Source of the DNA: Corella eumyota
Lineage: Eukaryota > Chordata > Ascidiacea > Phlebobranchia > Corellidae
Assembly: GCA_963082875.1 (NCBI GenBank)
Contig: OY720100.1
Coordinates: forward strand, 7,626,001 to 7,690,000
DNA: 64,000 bases
Reading direction: 5' to 3'
The first letter of the stretch is position 1; the number at the start of each line of letters is the position of its first letter. A program made the translations under genes and the position numbers. The notes beneath the pieces were generated by a model. It was not told the DNA's origin, did not search any database, and worked only from the letters and a program-made list of their open reading frames with translations. Positions 29,168 to 41,800 of the stretch are shown piece by piece.

Positions 29168-31183
29168 TCAGTTAAATAAAGCTTTTCCTGAAAAACTAGG
29201 TTTTGTTTCAGTGACCTTCGAAGTTTTTTCACAATAATAAGAGTTTTTAAACAAAACTATCCCATCTTTTTCTAATACAGGGTGCATTACTTCTTTATGT
29301 AACTTCGTAATATTTAATGGCGGTCTCTTTAATCTTGACATGGGTACCATTAAATCATATATACCAACAAAGCCCTCTTTGCAAGCAACTATCATTAAAT
29401 TTGCCTTGCTTTTATAAAAGACTTGGCCTGGAATGTAATTATCGGGTTGAATACCAAACTTTTCAGGGAAGACAACTTGTATCCGATAAAATTTTACGAA
29501 CATGCTGCCATAAAAAGCACAAAGGCTAAATTTTTTTAAAAAACCAAATGCTTTATATTTATTATAAATATCATCCGCCTTCATTTCATCCCATTGTATA
29601 CATGTGTCCTTTGGTGATATTTTTGAAGCTTTTGTGACACACTTTTCGTCTTGTTCGTGAGCATGTTTAAGCTTATGGGGAAAATCACTGAGAACATCAA
29701 GACACAACTGTGCACCAGTAACTGCAAGTCTCTCACAAAGTGTTGCAGCTACATCATGCAATTTAATATCAACTGGTTTAGATTTAGCAAGAACTGGGCC
29801 ACTGTCCATTTTGCCAGGAATAATCTAAATTGTAAATTTATATTTAAGATCATTTCCAAAGTTTACGAAAAAAAAATTTTTTTAACAACTTATTCACACT
29901 AATCCACAACATGTTATGTGTGTTATAATGGTTAAAAACTTGGTTTAACTACAAAGGGTTTTGGGTTTAATCCCCATTGCTTGTTTGCTGCAATGTCTTT
30001 AAGTAATGCGCTAGAAGTATAACTTCTACTAAAGTCAACTCAGGACCAGGTCTGTGTTACAAATATTAACCTATAAATATATAGTTCATTAAGTCAACCT
30101 TTTTCCAAATAAAAGGTTAACTTTTTTAAAATTAAAAAAAAACAATACATAGCCTAAACTAACATATTAATTTTTTTTAATTGACAATAACAATTTTATG
30201 ATCTTTTTTAAAAAAAATACCTTAAATATTGATACACCAGTTGATTGATCACCTCTTTCAATTGCTCTTGGTATTGGTGCGGCACCTCGTAAATCGGGCA
30301 AAAAACTTGGGTGAACATTAATCATGCCAAGTGGAAAACTTTTAATAAATTCGTCTGTAAATTTAACACCAAATGAAGCAACGACTGCAAGATCAAAACT
30401 GTGTGGTTCATCAGAAAGAGATTTTTTCATTTCGGTCCAATAGGAAAGAGGTATATCATGTTTTGTAGAAAATTGTTGTACTGGTCTACTATGTCCATGG
30501 TTATTAAACAAAGTGACCACCTTAAAAAAATAACAAAGAAATTTACTTTTAGTGTAATAAGCATAAGTTTATGTGTTATGATATATAATAGGAAGTATAA
30601 AAACGTAAGACTGTTTGTTTTCAATTTTAACAACAAAAATTTAGTATATTAATAATATAAAAACTTTCTTATATATATATAATAAATATGTTGGCAATTT
30701 TATAGACCTATTAACACTTTGATAATTTGTATTAAATCACTTAAAGTTTAATGTCAAAAAAATGGGCCAATATCCATAAAAGTTATTTAATATTCTCCAT
30801 TAGGAAACATTAATAGCTTATTTTTGAAGAGTGATTTAAGAGTGGGTATATATATTTTGAATAAAAGTATAAATATATATATATATATACATTTTAAAAA
30901 CTGTTAAAATAAAAAGAAATTAGGTAAATACAGAAAAGGTAAAAAAAGGACCGTAAACTACAGACGAGTGATCATTAGTATTTACCTTGAATGATTTGAT
31001 AAAACTTTTCGGTTGTTTCGAATCATTAAACAATCTGACAACATACGGCAAAGAAAACTCATCATTGCCAAAAAATAATATATTGTACTTTGCTGCCGAA
31101 GAAAAACTTAATATTTGTTTCAAAATGGGTGAATGCTGTAGCAGCTTGTAATACTTTGGTAAATGTTTACTTATTATTCTCAT
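29168..31183 (-). CDS. MTFMT: Mitochondrial methionyl-tRNA formyltransferase
   Basis: Formylates Met-tRNA for mitochondrial translation start. Exons 30,986-31,183; 30,221-30,520; 29,168-29,824, all phase 0, 384 residues (human 389). The N-terminus is basic and Leu/Ser-rich before KYNILFFGNDEFSLP, as expected for a mitochondrial import signal. The catalytic region reads VASFGVKF, INVHPSFLPDLRGAAPIPRA, GDQSTGVSIF and IIPGKMDSGPVLA, which contains the Asn, His and Asp expected at the active site. The usual LLPRWRG is FLPDLRG here. The C-terminal tRNA-binding part is present (RLKRPPLNI). The start codon lies inside the end of PET117, 17 bases overlapping, and no other in-frame Met precedes the catalytic core, so this start is favoured. 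A SINE fragment lies in the second intron. Confidence 0.93.
29912..30060 (+). mobile_element. tRNA-derived SINE fragment in MTFMT intron
   Basis: 'gttataatggttaaaaact' and 'gggttttgggtttaatcccc' resemble box A and box B of the SINE head, followed by a short diverged body. Plus orientation, opposite to the host gene. Confidence 0.45.
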
Positions 31184-32065
31184 TTTGCTCTCTTTGTTTT
31201 AAAAGAATTTCTGTTACACGAAGTTCTTCCTCCAGAAGTTTTCGATTTTCTTCCTTTCTCTTTTGAGTTTGTTCTTGTCTCTCTAAGTCTTTAAGAACAG
31301 TGTCTTGTAGTCGCTATTAAGTATTTAAAAAAATATATTTATATATCATATATTGATCGTAAAATCACATGAATATATGTAGGAGATCATATTAATGTAA
31401 TTTTGTTTACACTCAGGTATTTACTTAACATCTAAGCAAGTAATAAATCCACTTTATGTATAATATTTATTGATTAAAGTTTTAAAACTCCCAAATAACA
31501 TTATTTAATGTTAATAGTCTGGGGACAACTCTAACACTAAGATACTGGGGGGGACAGTCTGGGGACAACTCTAACACTAAAAATTGATAAATCGTTTTAA
31601 TTTTTGGTCTGTAATTTCTAAGGGTAGTACTAAAATACGAGATGCGGGAAGTTGCTGGGTGCGAGAAATACCGAGGTCGTATGTAAACGTTAACAAAAAA
31701 ACGCTGAATGCGGAAAAGGATGGACTTTTTATACCCTCCCCTAATCTTCCCTTGTGCTTTATATTCAATTTCGCATCATTTCTTGACCTTTAAAGTCAAT
31801 CCTACATCACCCCTTAGTCCTTTAGATAAAAACAGCAATCATTCCGCAGAAAAGTACTAAAATTCCGTTCCGTCCCGCATTCCACGAATTTTTGTTAACG
31901 TTTACATACGGTCCCGCACTATCCCGCATCCCGTACTTTAGTATTGTCCATTTCTAATATAGGTTTCACCTTTTTACTTTTTATTTGATCCAAGTGGACG
32001 TAAGTTATCATAGAAGACGCGAAGACAATCGAGCCGGCCAATGTTGCTTTTGCGGCAAATGACAT
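31167..32065 (-). CDS. PET117: PET117-like cytochrome c oxidase assembly factor
   Basis: Small mitochondrial inner-membrane-associated chaperone for complex IV assembly. Exons 31,970-32,065 and 31,167-31,313, phase 0, 80 residues (human 81). The N-terminus MSFAAKATLAGSIVFASSMI with TYVHLDQIKS is a short membrane segment followed by H-L, and the second exon gives RLQDTVLKDLERQE, KRKEENRKLLEEELR: the charged coiled-coil of the family (V-x-D-I/L-E-R-Q, L-L-E-E). An AG lies two bases before the ATG ('ttacaag|ga'), suitable for a spliced-leader or cis acceptor. Its stop (31,167-31,169) lies within the MTFMT frame. Too short for routine ORF calling and easy to miss. Confidence 0.87.
31516..31580. 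repeat. Short direct repeat in PET117 intron
   Basis: 'agtctggggacaactctaac' occurs at 31,516 and again at 31,556, separated by a G-rich spacer (ggggggg). Function unknown. Confidence 0.7.
31622..31949. mobile_element. hAT-like MITE in the PET117 intron
   Basis: A 328-bp element with inverted ends of about 28 bp (left GGGTAGTACTAAAATACGAG, right arm ending AGTATTGTCC), 23 of 28 positions pairing. It is flanked by a perfect 8-bp duplication ATTTCTAA at 31,614-31,621 and 31,950-31,957. An inner pair 'gtatgtaaacgttaac' / 'gttaacgtttacatac' is exact. The 8-bp duplication fits the hAT superfamily. It ends about 20 bp from the PET117 splice donor. Confidence 0.8.
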
Positions 32066-32855
32066 TCCTTGTAAAATCCTAAATATATTTTGCAATACCA
32101 GGTTAAAAGCTCTAATTCTCTAAAATCAACAAAAAATGGAAACTTGAGGCACGTGTTATTGCATTTATAACTGTTTTGTGATCATGTCCTTGTCATAGAT
32201 ACAAAACTATTTTAATTTATGAAATTTAATAAAAAAGTTAATATGGTATAATGATTATTATTTGTATAACATCGCATTAACAAAAATTAAGTTAAATTAT
32301 TTATAAAAAACTCCAGATCAATTTTTAAGCTAGGGATAAAAAAATGAATGTAACCAACTTTCGTACATAAATTAGGGCAACGAAGAGCAACCACAGTGTA
32401 AAGTTTTAGTGTAGATAGCATAAACTATAAAATGAAGCAATAAAGTAAAACTAAAATAAATACGGGTCATTGGGTTTAATCAGTGGTCACTACAGTTTGT
32501 TTTGACAGTAACGACATCGCCTTGTTTTAATTTCAAATCAAAACTAAGAAAGAAACCAATTACGTAAAAAGCAATAAAATTTTTGTTAACCTTCTTAATT
32601 TAATGAACCAAGCAATAGAAAAAAATTACACAATTATTATTCGTTTTAATCCGCTAGTTTCCGCTATAAGGAAGTAGTAAAACGGTAAAAATATTTCATA
32701 ATTGCGACCTATGTAAGGCGTGTTTAAGTTCTGTGTGTATTATAAAGTTGCCAATTAAAATATTTAAACACAAAGTATATTATTACCTACTTACGAACAG
32801 AAACTATTTAGATTGTTGTTGCATTTGTATAAATTTCTTTTCAGATTAAATCGGT

Positions 32856-33130
32856 CACGTGTTTTGTGAATGCATGCGGGTTTTGCTCAATATTGCTTCC
32901 ACCAAACCGCGGTACAAAGGCTGATTATTAAAAAAAAACGCCGATCTTTATTTGGATGAAATCAGAGCCCGCGGCTCTTTGGCGAATTGGAACGACCTTT
33001 CCGAACATAAATTTCAAAACAAATAAAAAGGGCGGAGTGCGATGCACTGATTTCGCGGTGAATCACGTGACCAGGCGGCTTTGCATTATGTTATTTCTAT
33101 GCACCAGGACCCGGCGTGATAGCACACGTG
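32856..33130. promoter_or_regulatory. Cluster of three CACGTG E-boxes
   Basis: CACGTG at 32,856-32,861, 33,064-33,069 and 33,125-33,130. The middle one has the context TCACGTGAC, the type bound by MITF/TFE/USF-family factors. The patch is GC-rich for this window and lies 0.8-1.1 kb upstream of the PET117 start, so it may be the promoter of the PET117-MTFMT unit. Binding is inference. Confidence 0.4.
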
Positions 33131-36024
33131 ATTAAGTCATGGATGATTTTTATTTTTTGGGGGAAAGTTGCAGTTGCACTGCTTCTCAGAAAATAGTGAT
33201 TTCCACCTGATTTCTTAGGATCCAAATAAATTACCGAACATTTTAAGATATTTAACAAGTAATTCAATAGGATAGTTACATTTATCTATTTCTTATTTAG
33301 CATGAAGGCGGACCGATTACATCAAATATATAACATGTTTCAAATACGTTTTTAAGGGCTTTCACATCCTCGTTTACTATGTTATTATTTAGAAACACCT
33401 GGTACGCTTTCCCCTGCTCGCCTTCTAAATTTAAGTAAGCAATTTACATAATTGAAAGATTGTGGGATTCCAGCAGCCTAGAAGACATACTTACGAAGTA
33501 GATATTTCGATTTGGACTATTTGTGCTTGGTATGAAGATTGCGAAATGTGGTTTGATAAAAACGTGCACGCTTTAATGTAGCTTAATTAGACTTCTATGA
33601 CCTTGGGCTACGGCGAAACGAGACTGGCCCACGGTGACAACGCATAGGCAATGAGTTAACCTTTTTTCGTAACTATAATATATTGATTACTCAACACGGT
33701 AATTCTCATAATAAATATTAATCCAGTAACCTTTATTTGTTGGGTCAAATTTCTTTAAATCGTGGTTGCATAAACTTTGACTTTAAAAACCCGAAGCTTC
33801 ATTTTTTTTCTTTTTCGCATTTAAATTTTTAAATATTCCACAAATTTAACGATATCCGGTTGTTGTGGTTGTTTCTGTAGGTGTAAACAAACTAATGTTT
33901 AAGTACCCTGCTTTAAAAACATATTTTTTCTGTTACCACAATCCTATAAAAAAATGATTGTAGATATACTTTATATTATCTTTTTTCCATCATTATGATT
34001 AACAACCTGTTTACTTGTAAAACTTATACGTATTCATTCATTCAAAATCTATTAAAGCTAGTACTGTACATCCTACGCCAGCCAGGGCTAGATGCGCAGT
34101 GACTTTTATTTTAAGTTATGAGAGTTGTGTGCGACAGTTGTTAAACCAGTATCCAGGACATGTTGGACCAGTCTTTTGAAACAAAGTCGCCTGTCCAGTT
34201 GTTCAGCTATTAAGGCAATTTAAATAAGGTCGATGTATTGAAGTAATGAGCCTTATTAAGTAACTTAAAATATTCACAGTCATCACGCAAAATGTTTTCT
34301 TGCCAAAGTTTGTATTTAAAACAGGCTGGGCTTTAGAACAAGTCGTATATGTTAAGTTGTTTGCGGTCCAATTTTTCATAGATAGACACGTTAATTGTGT
34401 GTCAAATTTTCGTGGTAATTGCGATAATTATGCGCGGTGTTTTAGACCTTGTAAAAGTTTCGCTTTACCAAGTGCAATAGAAAAGATAAAACGTAAGTCG
34501 TCTGCGCGTCGCCCGTACTTTACCCGGAGTGAACAATCAACGCTTTCCTTTTTCGTGGCGCGATACTTGCGAACTTTCTAATCTCTCTTCGGGCAATTTT
34601 CATTGGGAAACGTTTTCGCATTGTTTTCTTTCCAGATTGGAGTAACAGGTTAGACAGCCTTTGAGTTTTTTAGTTAATCTGGACAAACTGCTATACGTGA
34701 ATGCAAACAAAAAAAAAAGGGGGTTGAAGTACTGGAAAATGATGACTGCATACCACGAGGACTTTAATGAAATGTAAGTCAACAATTTTAAGTTTAATCA
34801 AATACACTGTTTATGTAAAAATAGCATGCTTACATTTAAACATATTTTAATACATTTGAATATACCTAATATGCATGTTCTTTTAAATTCAAGAACTACC
34901 TATGTGGTATTTATTGCAATTAGCTTTAGATTTAATACTGTTACATAAAGTGAAGGTTATAGAAGCCCATATAAATGTAACTATGAAATATTACTTTTAG
35001 TAAACTTAACAAGTTTGCAAATTTAAGTTTGTAACATACACTTTTAAGCACAATTCGGCAAATCACCTTTACTTGTCTGCTATAAATAAATAGATTACAA
35101 TTTTTAACAAAGAAAACTTAATTAGAAGGGAGTTTTTAAACAATAAAACAGACAAACTAGCCTTTAAATCTGTTTAGTTCATCGGGTGTTAATAGATTTT
35201 TTGAATGCTTCGTGGTTAATCTTACAAGGTGCGTCTGTATTTTATTTAAAGGTACTTTTATTTTGTGATGACTCGCAAACGAGTAGAGAAAATACATTTT
35301 TGTGTGTTACCACTCTTCACGTTTTCTTAGTAATTTGTTTGGTTCTTATAAGATAAACACTTGTGAAGTTATGTAATTAGGTTAAAATTCATAATTATCG
35401 AAATTTGTTATAAAAATCATTAAAAATATTTTTACTATCACCACAGGGTGGCGAAAATTTAGAAAATACAACTTTTGGGTAAAAAAAAAAGATTTCTACA
35501 AAATCCAAAAATTTATTTCATTATTTTTTTAAATTTAACCTGTACTAGTATTGTTAATTATATTTTAAACCTGTTGGTTATTTGTATGCAGACATATAGA
35601 GAATAAGTTAAGTGTGGAGTTAATAGAATAGGTATGTTTATGCCAAAGGCTATTATTCGGAAAAAATCACTTTTTTTGTAAAATCATGTACAATAAATAA
35701 AATTACAATTCAGTAGTCTGAGTTGTTTTACTATTTCGAATTCAGTTTAAAAGTTGTTTTGTGAAAATTAAAATAACAACCACTTTAATTCTCAAAACTA
35801 TTACTTTATTCGATCTTTGTTTACTAAAAAATTTTAATCCGCCAACTCATCTCGTGGTTATGGTTTTTAAGGATTGTGCTGAACTATCAAAATTCACAAT
35901 ATATAGTACGTTTTATTAAACTGTAAAGATTTATCACATTGTCAAAATTACTTTTTATGTAATGTGTTACCGATGATTTTGTTGTTTGTATCTTTGAGCT
36001 TACCACAGAATTAAAGTTTTATGA

Positions 36025-36134
36025 ACACATATCGTTCTCACACGATGATTAGTTAAATACATTTCTGTCTTTGCATTATTTCTTGTACACATATCATTCT
36101 CACACGATGATTAGTTAAATACATTTCTGTCTTT
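36025..36134. repeat. 62-bp tandem duplication
   Basis: 'acacatatc.ttctcacacg' with the following 'atgattagttaaatacattt' starts at 36,025 and 36,087. Two copies, near identical. Confidence 0.8.
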
Positions 36135-36353
36135 TCAAATTTTCAGGCTTGGTTTTGTTTAGTGTTAATTTGGTCTCATTTTAATGTGGAAAGAACGACT
36201 TTACGACATAAAAGGAAAGTAACGTCACTTTAACTTGATCTTTTGTTGTCTTTGGCAAATTATGATGTTATCGAAATAATCAACCAATATTTAGCCCGCT
36301 AATTGTTTTTTTTATCTTATACCGTTTATATTGCCTTGCTTAAGGGTTCCCTG

Positions 36354-36427
36354 TCAGTTACCTAGTAATAATATTTTTGTAGAAAAATGATCAGTTACCT
36401 AGTACTAATATTTTTGTAGAAAAATGA
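36354..36427. repeat. 37-bp tandem duplication
   Basis: 'tcagttacctagta' followed by 'atatttttgtagaaaaatga' starts at 36,354 and 36,391, with a single base difference seen. Confidence 0.8.
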
Positions 36428-38814
36428 AAATGATAGGGAGATCTGAAATTTTTTTCTTTTGATTTAATGTGTTGGATAATTTATAAACTATAAGTTTTAA
36501 ATGTTCTAGTTTTTGTACTTCTTTAAATTTAACACATTGAATAACTGCTACAAGACCTTTCAGAGCAACTTTGCAATCCACAAACCGCTGCATTAACAAA
36601 TTTAATGTGTCTCAATATCGCCCACTAGCGGGTTTAAACAACAAACTTTATTTCAGCAGTAGAAAGGTGACGACCGTTTTCCTTGGAGTCGCACCAGAGC
36701 AATGTTGTTGCCATTATTACCGTATCTAAGACGGGCATTTTAAGATTATTTTTAACATGCCGCTTTTAGCATTTCAACGCAGTAGAATTATTTTTAGTTA
36801 TATCCCACCATTGACGTACTTTTAAAAAATCACGGCTAACCCAATCAATGATTTTAGGATGTTGTTTATTATAAATGTTACGGTTTACATCATTTAGATG
36901 CAAAGTTCGATTTTTTTAGTTTTTATTTACTACAAATTTTCTCTTTTTATACCTCTACTTAAAATACTTAATGTCACTACTATTTCGGTATTCTGTTTAA
37001 TAACCAATTCAGCACGAAATGTTTTTTGGCCTTTCACTTTGTTTTCTAATATTTCCAACTTTTACCAAAAGATTAATTTTTTCATGTAAAAGACGACGTA
37101 CAAACCATTATCGTTTGTAGTATCCACATGACCTTAAAAAAATCCAGCGTGAAAAACAATATTTTTCGCAAATGGATCACGTAACTTGTTTTGAATAGTA
37201 CGATATAATGGCGAGAAATGTATAGAGTATAATCCGTTTAAGCCAGCGGCCAACGTCTCTACCGCGATAACATGGAACCTTTATAAAAAGGTTTGCAACT
37301 CGGTTTTGCCAAGCCTTGCGCTGCATTGCACGCATTTACGTGATTCATCGACCGATAAACAATCAAACTTGACATTTAGGACTTTGTGAGACAACAATTT
37401 TTAGGGTGAAAAAAATATTTTTACAGCGAAATAAATAACCTGATTATGACTTTTGAAAAAAACAACAATTTATTTGTTAGAACAGAAATTATTTTTACTG
37501 ATTTTTATTTTAACAAATGAAATTGGTACATTTTTTTTAATACTGTTTTTATCTGAACTTTTTTATTACTTTGATTAAAATAGTTACCCAGACTACATCG
37601 TTTGCAATACTACAATTTTGACAAACAGCAATTTTAAGGGCGTGTTTATAAACGCCTATATTTTTTTATTTTTTTTAAAGTGTTGTAAGTTATTGAAATT
37701 AAGCGTGACAAATTCTAAACGACATAAACAAAAACAATTTTCATAATTATAACTATGATCTCTGCCTAATAAATATTTACATAAAATTAGGCAACACATA
37801 TGTTGATTAGATGTTTGGGACAATATTATTTAAGTACACTCATCTATTTAAATCTATTTAAGTAATTTATGGCAGATAAATTAACAGTGTAGCAAGCCCA
37901 CGCACATTATAAATAGACTTAATGCATTTTTTTTAAGTAAATGGGCGTTTGGCAATCTTTGGTTGAAAACATTCAACTTGGTTGTTAATGTCAACAATCT
38001 AAAATTAACTCCAGAATGCTAAAATCGGATATAATATATTAATAAACGGAAACTCCATGTCGACTGCTAAATTAAAATTTAAGTGCATGCCACGTTAGCC
38101 GAGTCTACGCAAATGAAAAAGCCATTCTTTTTTTAGACTCCGCTTATCGCTATTCTGGATAATTCTTGAACGTCCGACTATACGCAGCATTGCTTGCATG
38201 GAACGGTTATGCAAGATTAAACTGAACATGCTTTAAATGCATTTTCATGTCACCAACTTTAATTAATGATGTCGAAATTGCAATAAAATACATGTTTTTT
38301 GATTATACGACCAAATATTTGTGCAAGAACTTCACATTGGTTTGAGTCGCGTGCGTGCGAAATTAGCCCTTGGGGCAATCGAGAATTTTCGCTAAAAAGT
38401 ACACTTGGACATAATGACGCACATTGGGCCTCACTGTCACTGAAAATAAATCAAGAAATAGGAGAATGAACTAAAAGACCGGGCTCAAACGGGATAGCGA
38501 CGTCGGCGTGCTTTCTTGGAGTTGTTGATGTTTTGACTTAATGTATTTTGATAACTCACCGGCTTCAAATAGCAACCGATTTCGTTCATCTACAAATAGT
38601 TCGGGATCTTGATCCAGAGTTCAGTTATCAAATCAAATTGCCAAATAATGTTAATATTTTAATCTGGATAGTAATTAATATCAAGTATTTATTTGACTGA
38701 AGTTAGGTTTTGGTATATTTAGAAAGCCTTTTTTGCACTTGTAACAATCTTGTTAATATAAAGGAGCATCATCTATAAGTGGAAAAGGCATAGTCTTAAA
38801 AACTTTGCTACGAA

Positions 38815-41800
38815 ATGCTTAAAGCAAACGAAAATACTTGTCAAAATTTTCAAACAATAATATCTGAGCCGTACTCGGATTCAATTGATAGAAAGCTAAG
38901 CGACGCAGGATATCAGAGCAGTTATACATCAAGTAGTGATTGTGATCTACTGTCCTTAGAACCCGACATGCAAGCCTACAACGACCAGTTTAATTCAAAC
39001 TATGATAGTTCAACGTTAAACAAAATGACCAACCAAAACAAACAACGAATGGATATACAAGGCAGTTATACTACAAACCCAATACAAAATGGATATATAC
39101 AAGCAAACAATGCCAAATTGCAACAACAATTTCGAAGAAACTCAGTCAGTACATCGACTTCTCGGTATGAAAAAAACAGATGCAACAATCTCAATGCATA
39201 TCACTCAAACGAGATTCCTACCCAAAACACCCACACAAGCTTGAAGAAAGAACTGCAGAGATATTCTAAGAGTAATGAGTTGCCTGTCATGCAACAAAAC
39301 GATCCGATTTGGGAAAATGTGTCAGACTGGAATAAAAATGAAGTCGGTTGGAGTACTTGCAACAACAACCGTGATTTCAGCTCTATTTCCTATCAAAAAT
39401 CCTATCCAATTCGCAGGCAACATTCGGATAGTATTTTAAGACAGTACGGGAAAAATGGACAGTTTTCAAACTTTGGAAACTCTTATCCGTTACAAAATTC
39501 CCAAATTCCAGAAATAGCAAATTCGCATTTGGATAATTCAAATTACATGAATCCATTACTACAACCGTTGCCTGAAAGCTCACAAGAGGTGCTTTCCCAG
39601 CATTGCGACCAGGCAGACTTTTTGAAATTAAACAATTTTTCGGAACGACAATATTACGCTGAAAGGTTTGAAACTATTATCAATAGTGCATTAAAATTAA
39701 ATATTTATCAAATAAAAAAATGCAAGGGTGCTTGCAATTTTAAAACAGAAAAAAATGTTGAAAAAAAACAAGCATTAGCTATTAAGTAAAAAAATATACT
39801 AAGAAATAATAATATTAGAACTTGTTACATTTTTTTAATCATTCGCACGCGAGAAAAGAAATTCCTTGTGTAATTAAATGAGATTACGAACCACAACAAT
39901 CAATTTGAAAACTTTAAGATTGAAAAATATTAAACGTGATTTGGTTTTAATCATTTCTTTTGAGTTCAATACTTTATTTAAACCCGTACACAATAAATTT
40001 TTCTTTTAAAATTTGTTCTTAAATTAGAAAAAGAAGTAAAAAATGCATTATGTTTTATGTGGCATTTACGTGTTTCTGTATTAAAATAGCAATTTTTACG
40101 TTATTCCAATACCCAAAACGCGTCAGTATATGCAAATTTAAATCATCAAGAACGTAAATGACCTTACATATATGACAATAAACTGGTGCGGTAAGACATG
40201 ACACACAGAACCTTGCGTGCCTCTTTGCCCACAATCGCATTTTACGTAGCACCAAGCTATGTACCTTAATGAAGCTTGGGGTTTCTTTGGTTGTATCTGA
40301 ATTTTAAGTTGTCTATAATCTGATAACATTTTGTAGCTTTTTTAAGAAGGCATAACTGTGTGTGGCAAAATTAATTACAGTCATGATTTCTTTTAAAGTG
40401 GTCATGTGCGAAAGATTATAGTGGTTTTGCAATAAATATGTTGTTTTTCAGACTAAAGTACATACATTAACCAAAAACGCAAAATTGCTATATTATTTTA
40501 TGCTGTAAGTTAATGTCTTATATTTATAACACTTAAGGTAATATAGATATACTTGTTTTATAGATCTGGAGACAATGGAGGCTTAGCATCAATAAATATG
40601 GCGTCCAACCCAGTTTCAATTAGTAACTCGTCTCGGTATACAACTGAAGACGAAGCTTGGAGATCCTATTTGGAAAACCCACTCACAGCAGCAACAACAG
40701 CAATGATGTCTATTCAAGGAGATGAGGATTCGGCTGCAGCACTTGGGATTCTGTATGACTACTACAAGGTATGGGGCTTTATGTAGCTTTTATCTGGATT
40801 ATTTAGACTACGAGTTAGTAATTATTATTATTCTGTATGTGCGGTTTACAGTTTCTGCAAAGTAAAGTTAAGCTTTTTTTGTAAATTATTTTTGTAAATT
40901 ATATTTACATTTTTTTGCGAAAGGTTCCTAGAGAAAAACGAATTTTATCTTATCAAGCTAACTTGGCATCCTCCCACGATGGCATCGCGTCGCCTCAATT
41001 TATTAGGTTTGTATTTCTTTGTATTTTGCAAGCAGCTAAACGTCGCCAAATTTTAAGTTGAATTTTTTAGTGTCACGTCATTAAAACATTCCGATGCACA
41101 CCCTGTGTTATAGTGTTTATTAATATTTACATGACTCACAACCGCATTGTTTGAAATGGCTGCTGTTGCATGTTTGCAATGCTAACAAGATAACCCTGCA
41201 GAAGCATCTTAAAAATTCAAAATTGTGTATTTTGACCACCAGTGAATGAAAATAAAAAGCATCTTTTGGCTAAAATTTAACTTACATTTTTTTTTGTAGA
41301 ATGTCGTCTGCTATGTGCGATACAGACGCAGTAATGAACAACCGAATTTCGTCTGAAGATTCCGCCATTTTGTCTCCCCTGTCTTCTAACGTCAGAACAA
41401 GGGAACTAAGTGGAAATCAGCCAGGTAATTTTAGATCATATTTATTTTAAGACGAAGTTTTTATTGCATGACATTAAACACTAACTGGCTTGGCATACTT
41501 AAAATAGAATTTTATCGTTTATTTCTCCAGTAATTCTATTTAAGCAACATGTAATTCACAGCTATTTTGATCCTAATTACTGGAAGTGTTTATATCAGAT
41601 GTCTCGAACATAGGTTAAATATTTACATTTTTTTCCAATAATATTTATAGTTTTTTTTTTAATTTGTAGACGGCCTAGTTCGAAGCCGTTGCAGTTCTGA
41701 CGTTAAACCCCCTGCAAATAATTTGAGGTTACTTCCGAGTGATGATGTCATTACCCTGAACACGGTACGGAGTCAGCACGAACGGCCACGAGATGTGAGT

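Larger units (their letters stand above)
32066..38814. other. 6.7-kb non-coding region upstream of PET117 and the Grainyhead-like gene
   Basis: Divergent spacer holding the control regions of PET117-MTFMT (minus) and the Grainyhead-like gene (plus). Open frames here, such as 34,300-34,581, show no protein motif or splice context. GC-richer patches occur at 32,850-33,130, 34,450-34,560 and 38,330-38,520 and are candidate promoters or enhancers. Short tandem repeats lie at 36.0-36.4 kb. Confidence 0.5.

Noticed and set aside
34300-34581. 93-codon plus-strand open frame in the spacer upstream of the Grainyhead-like gene
   Set aside because: No motif, no splice context, no leader and composition like the surrounding spacer.
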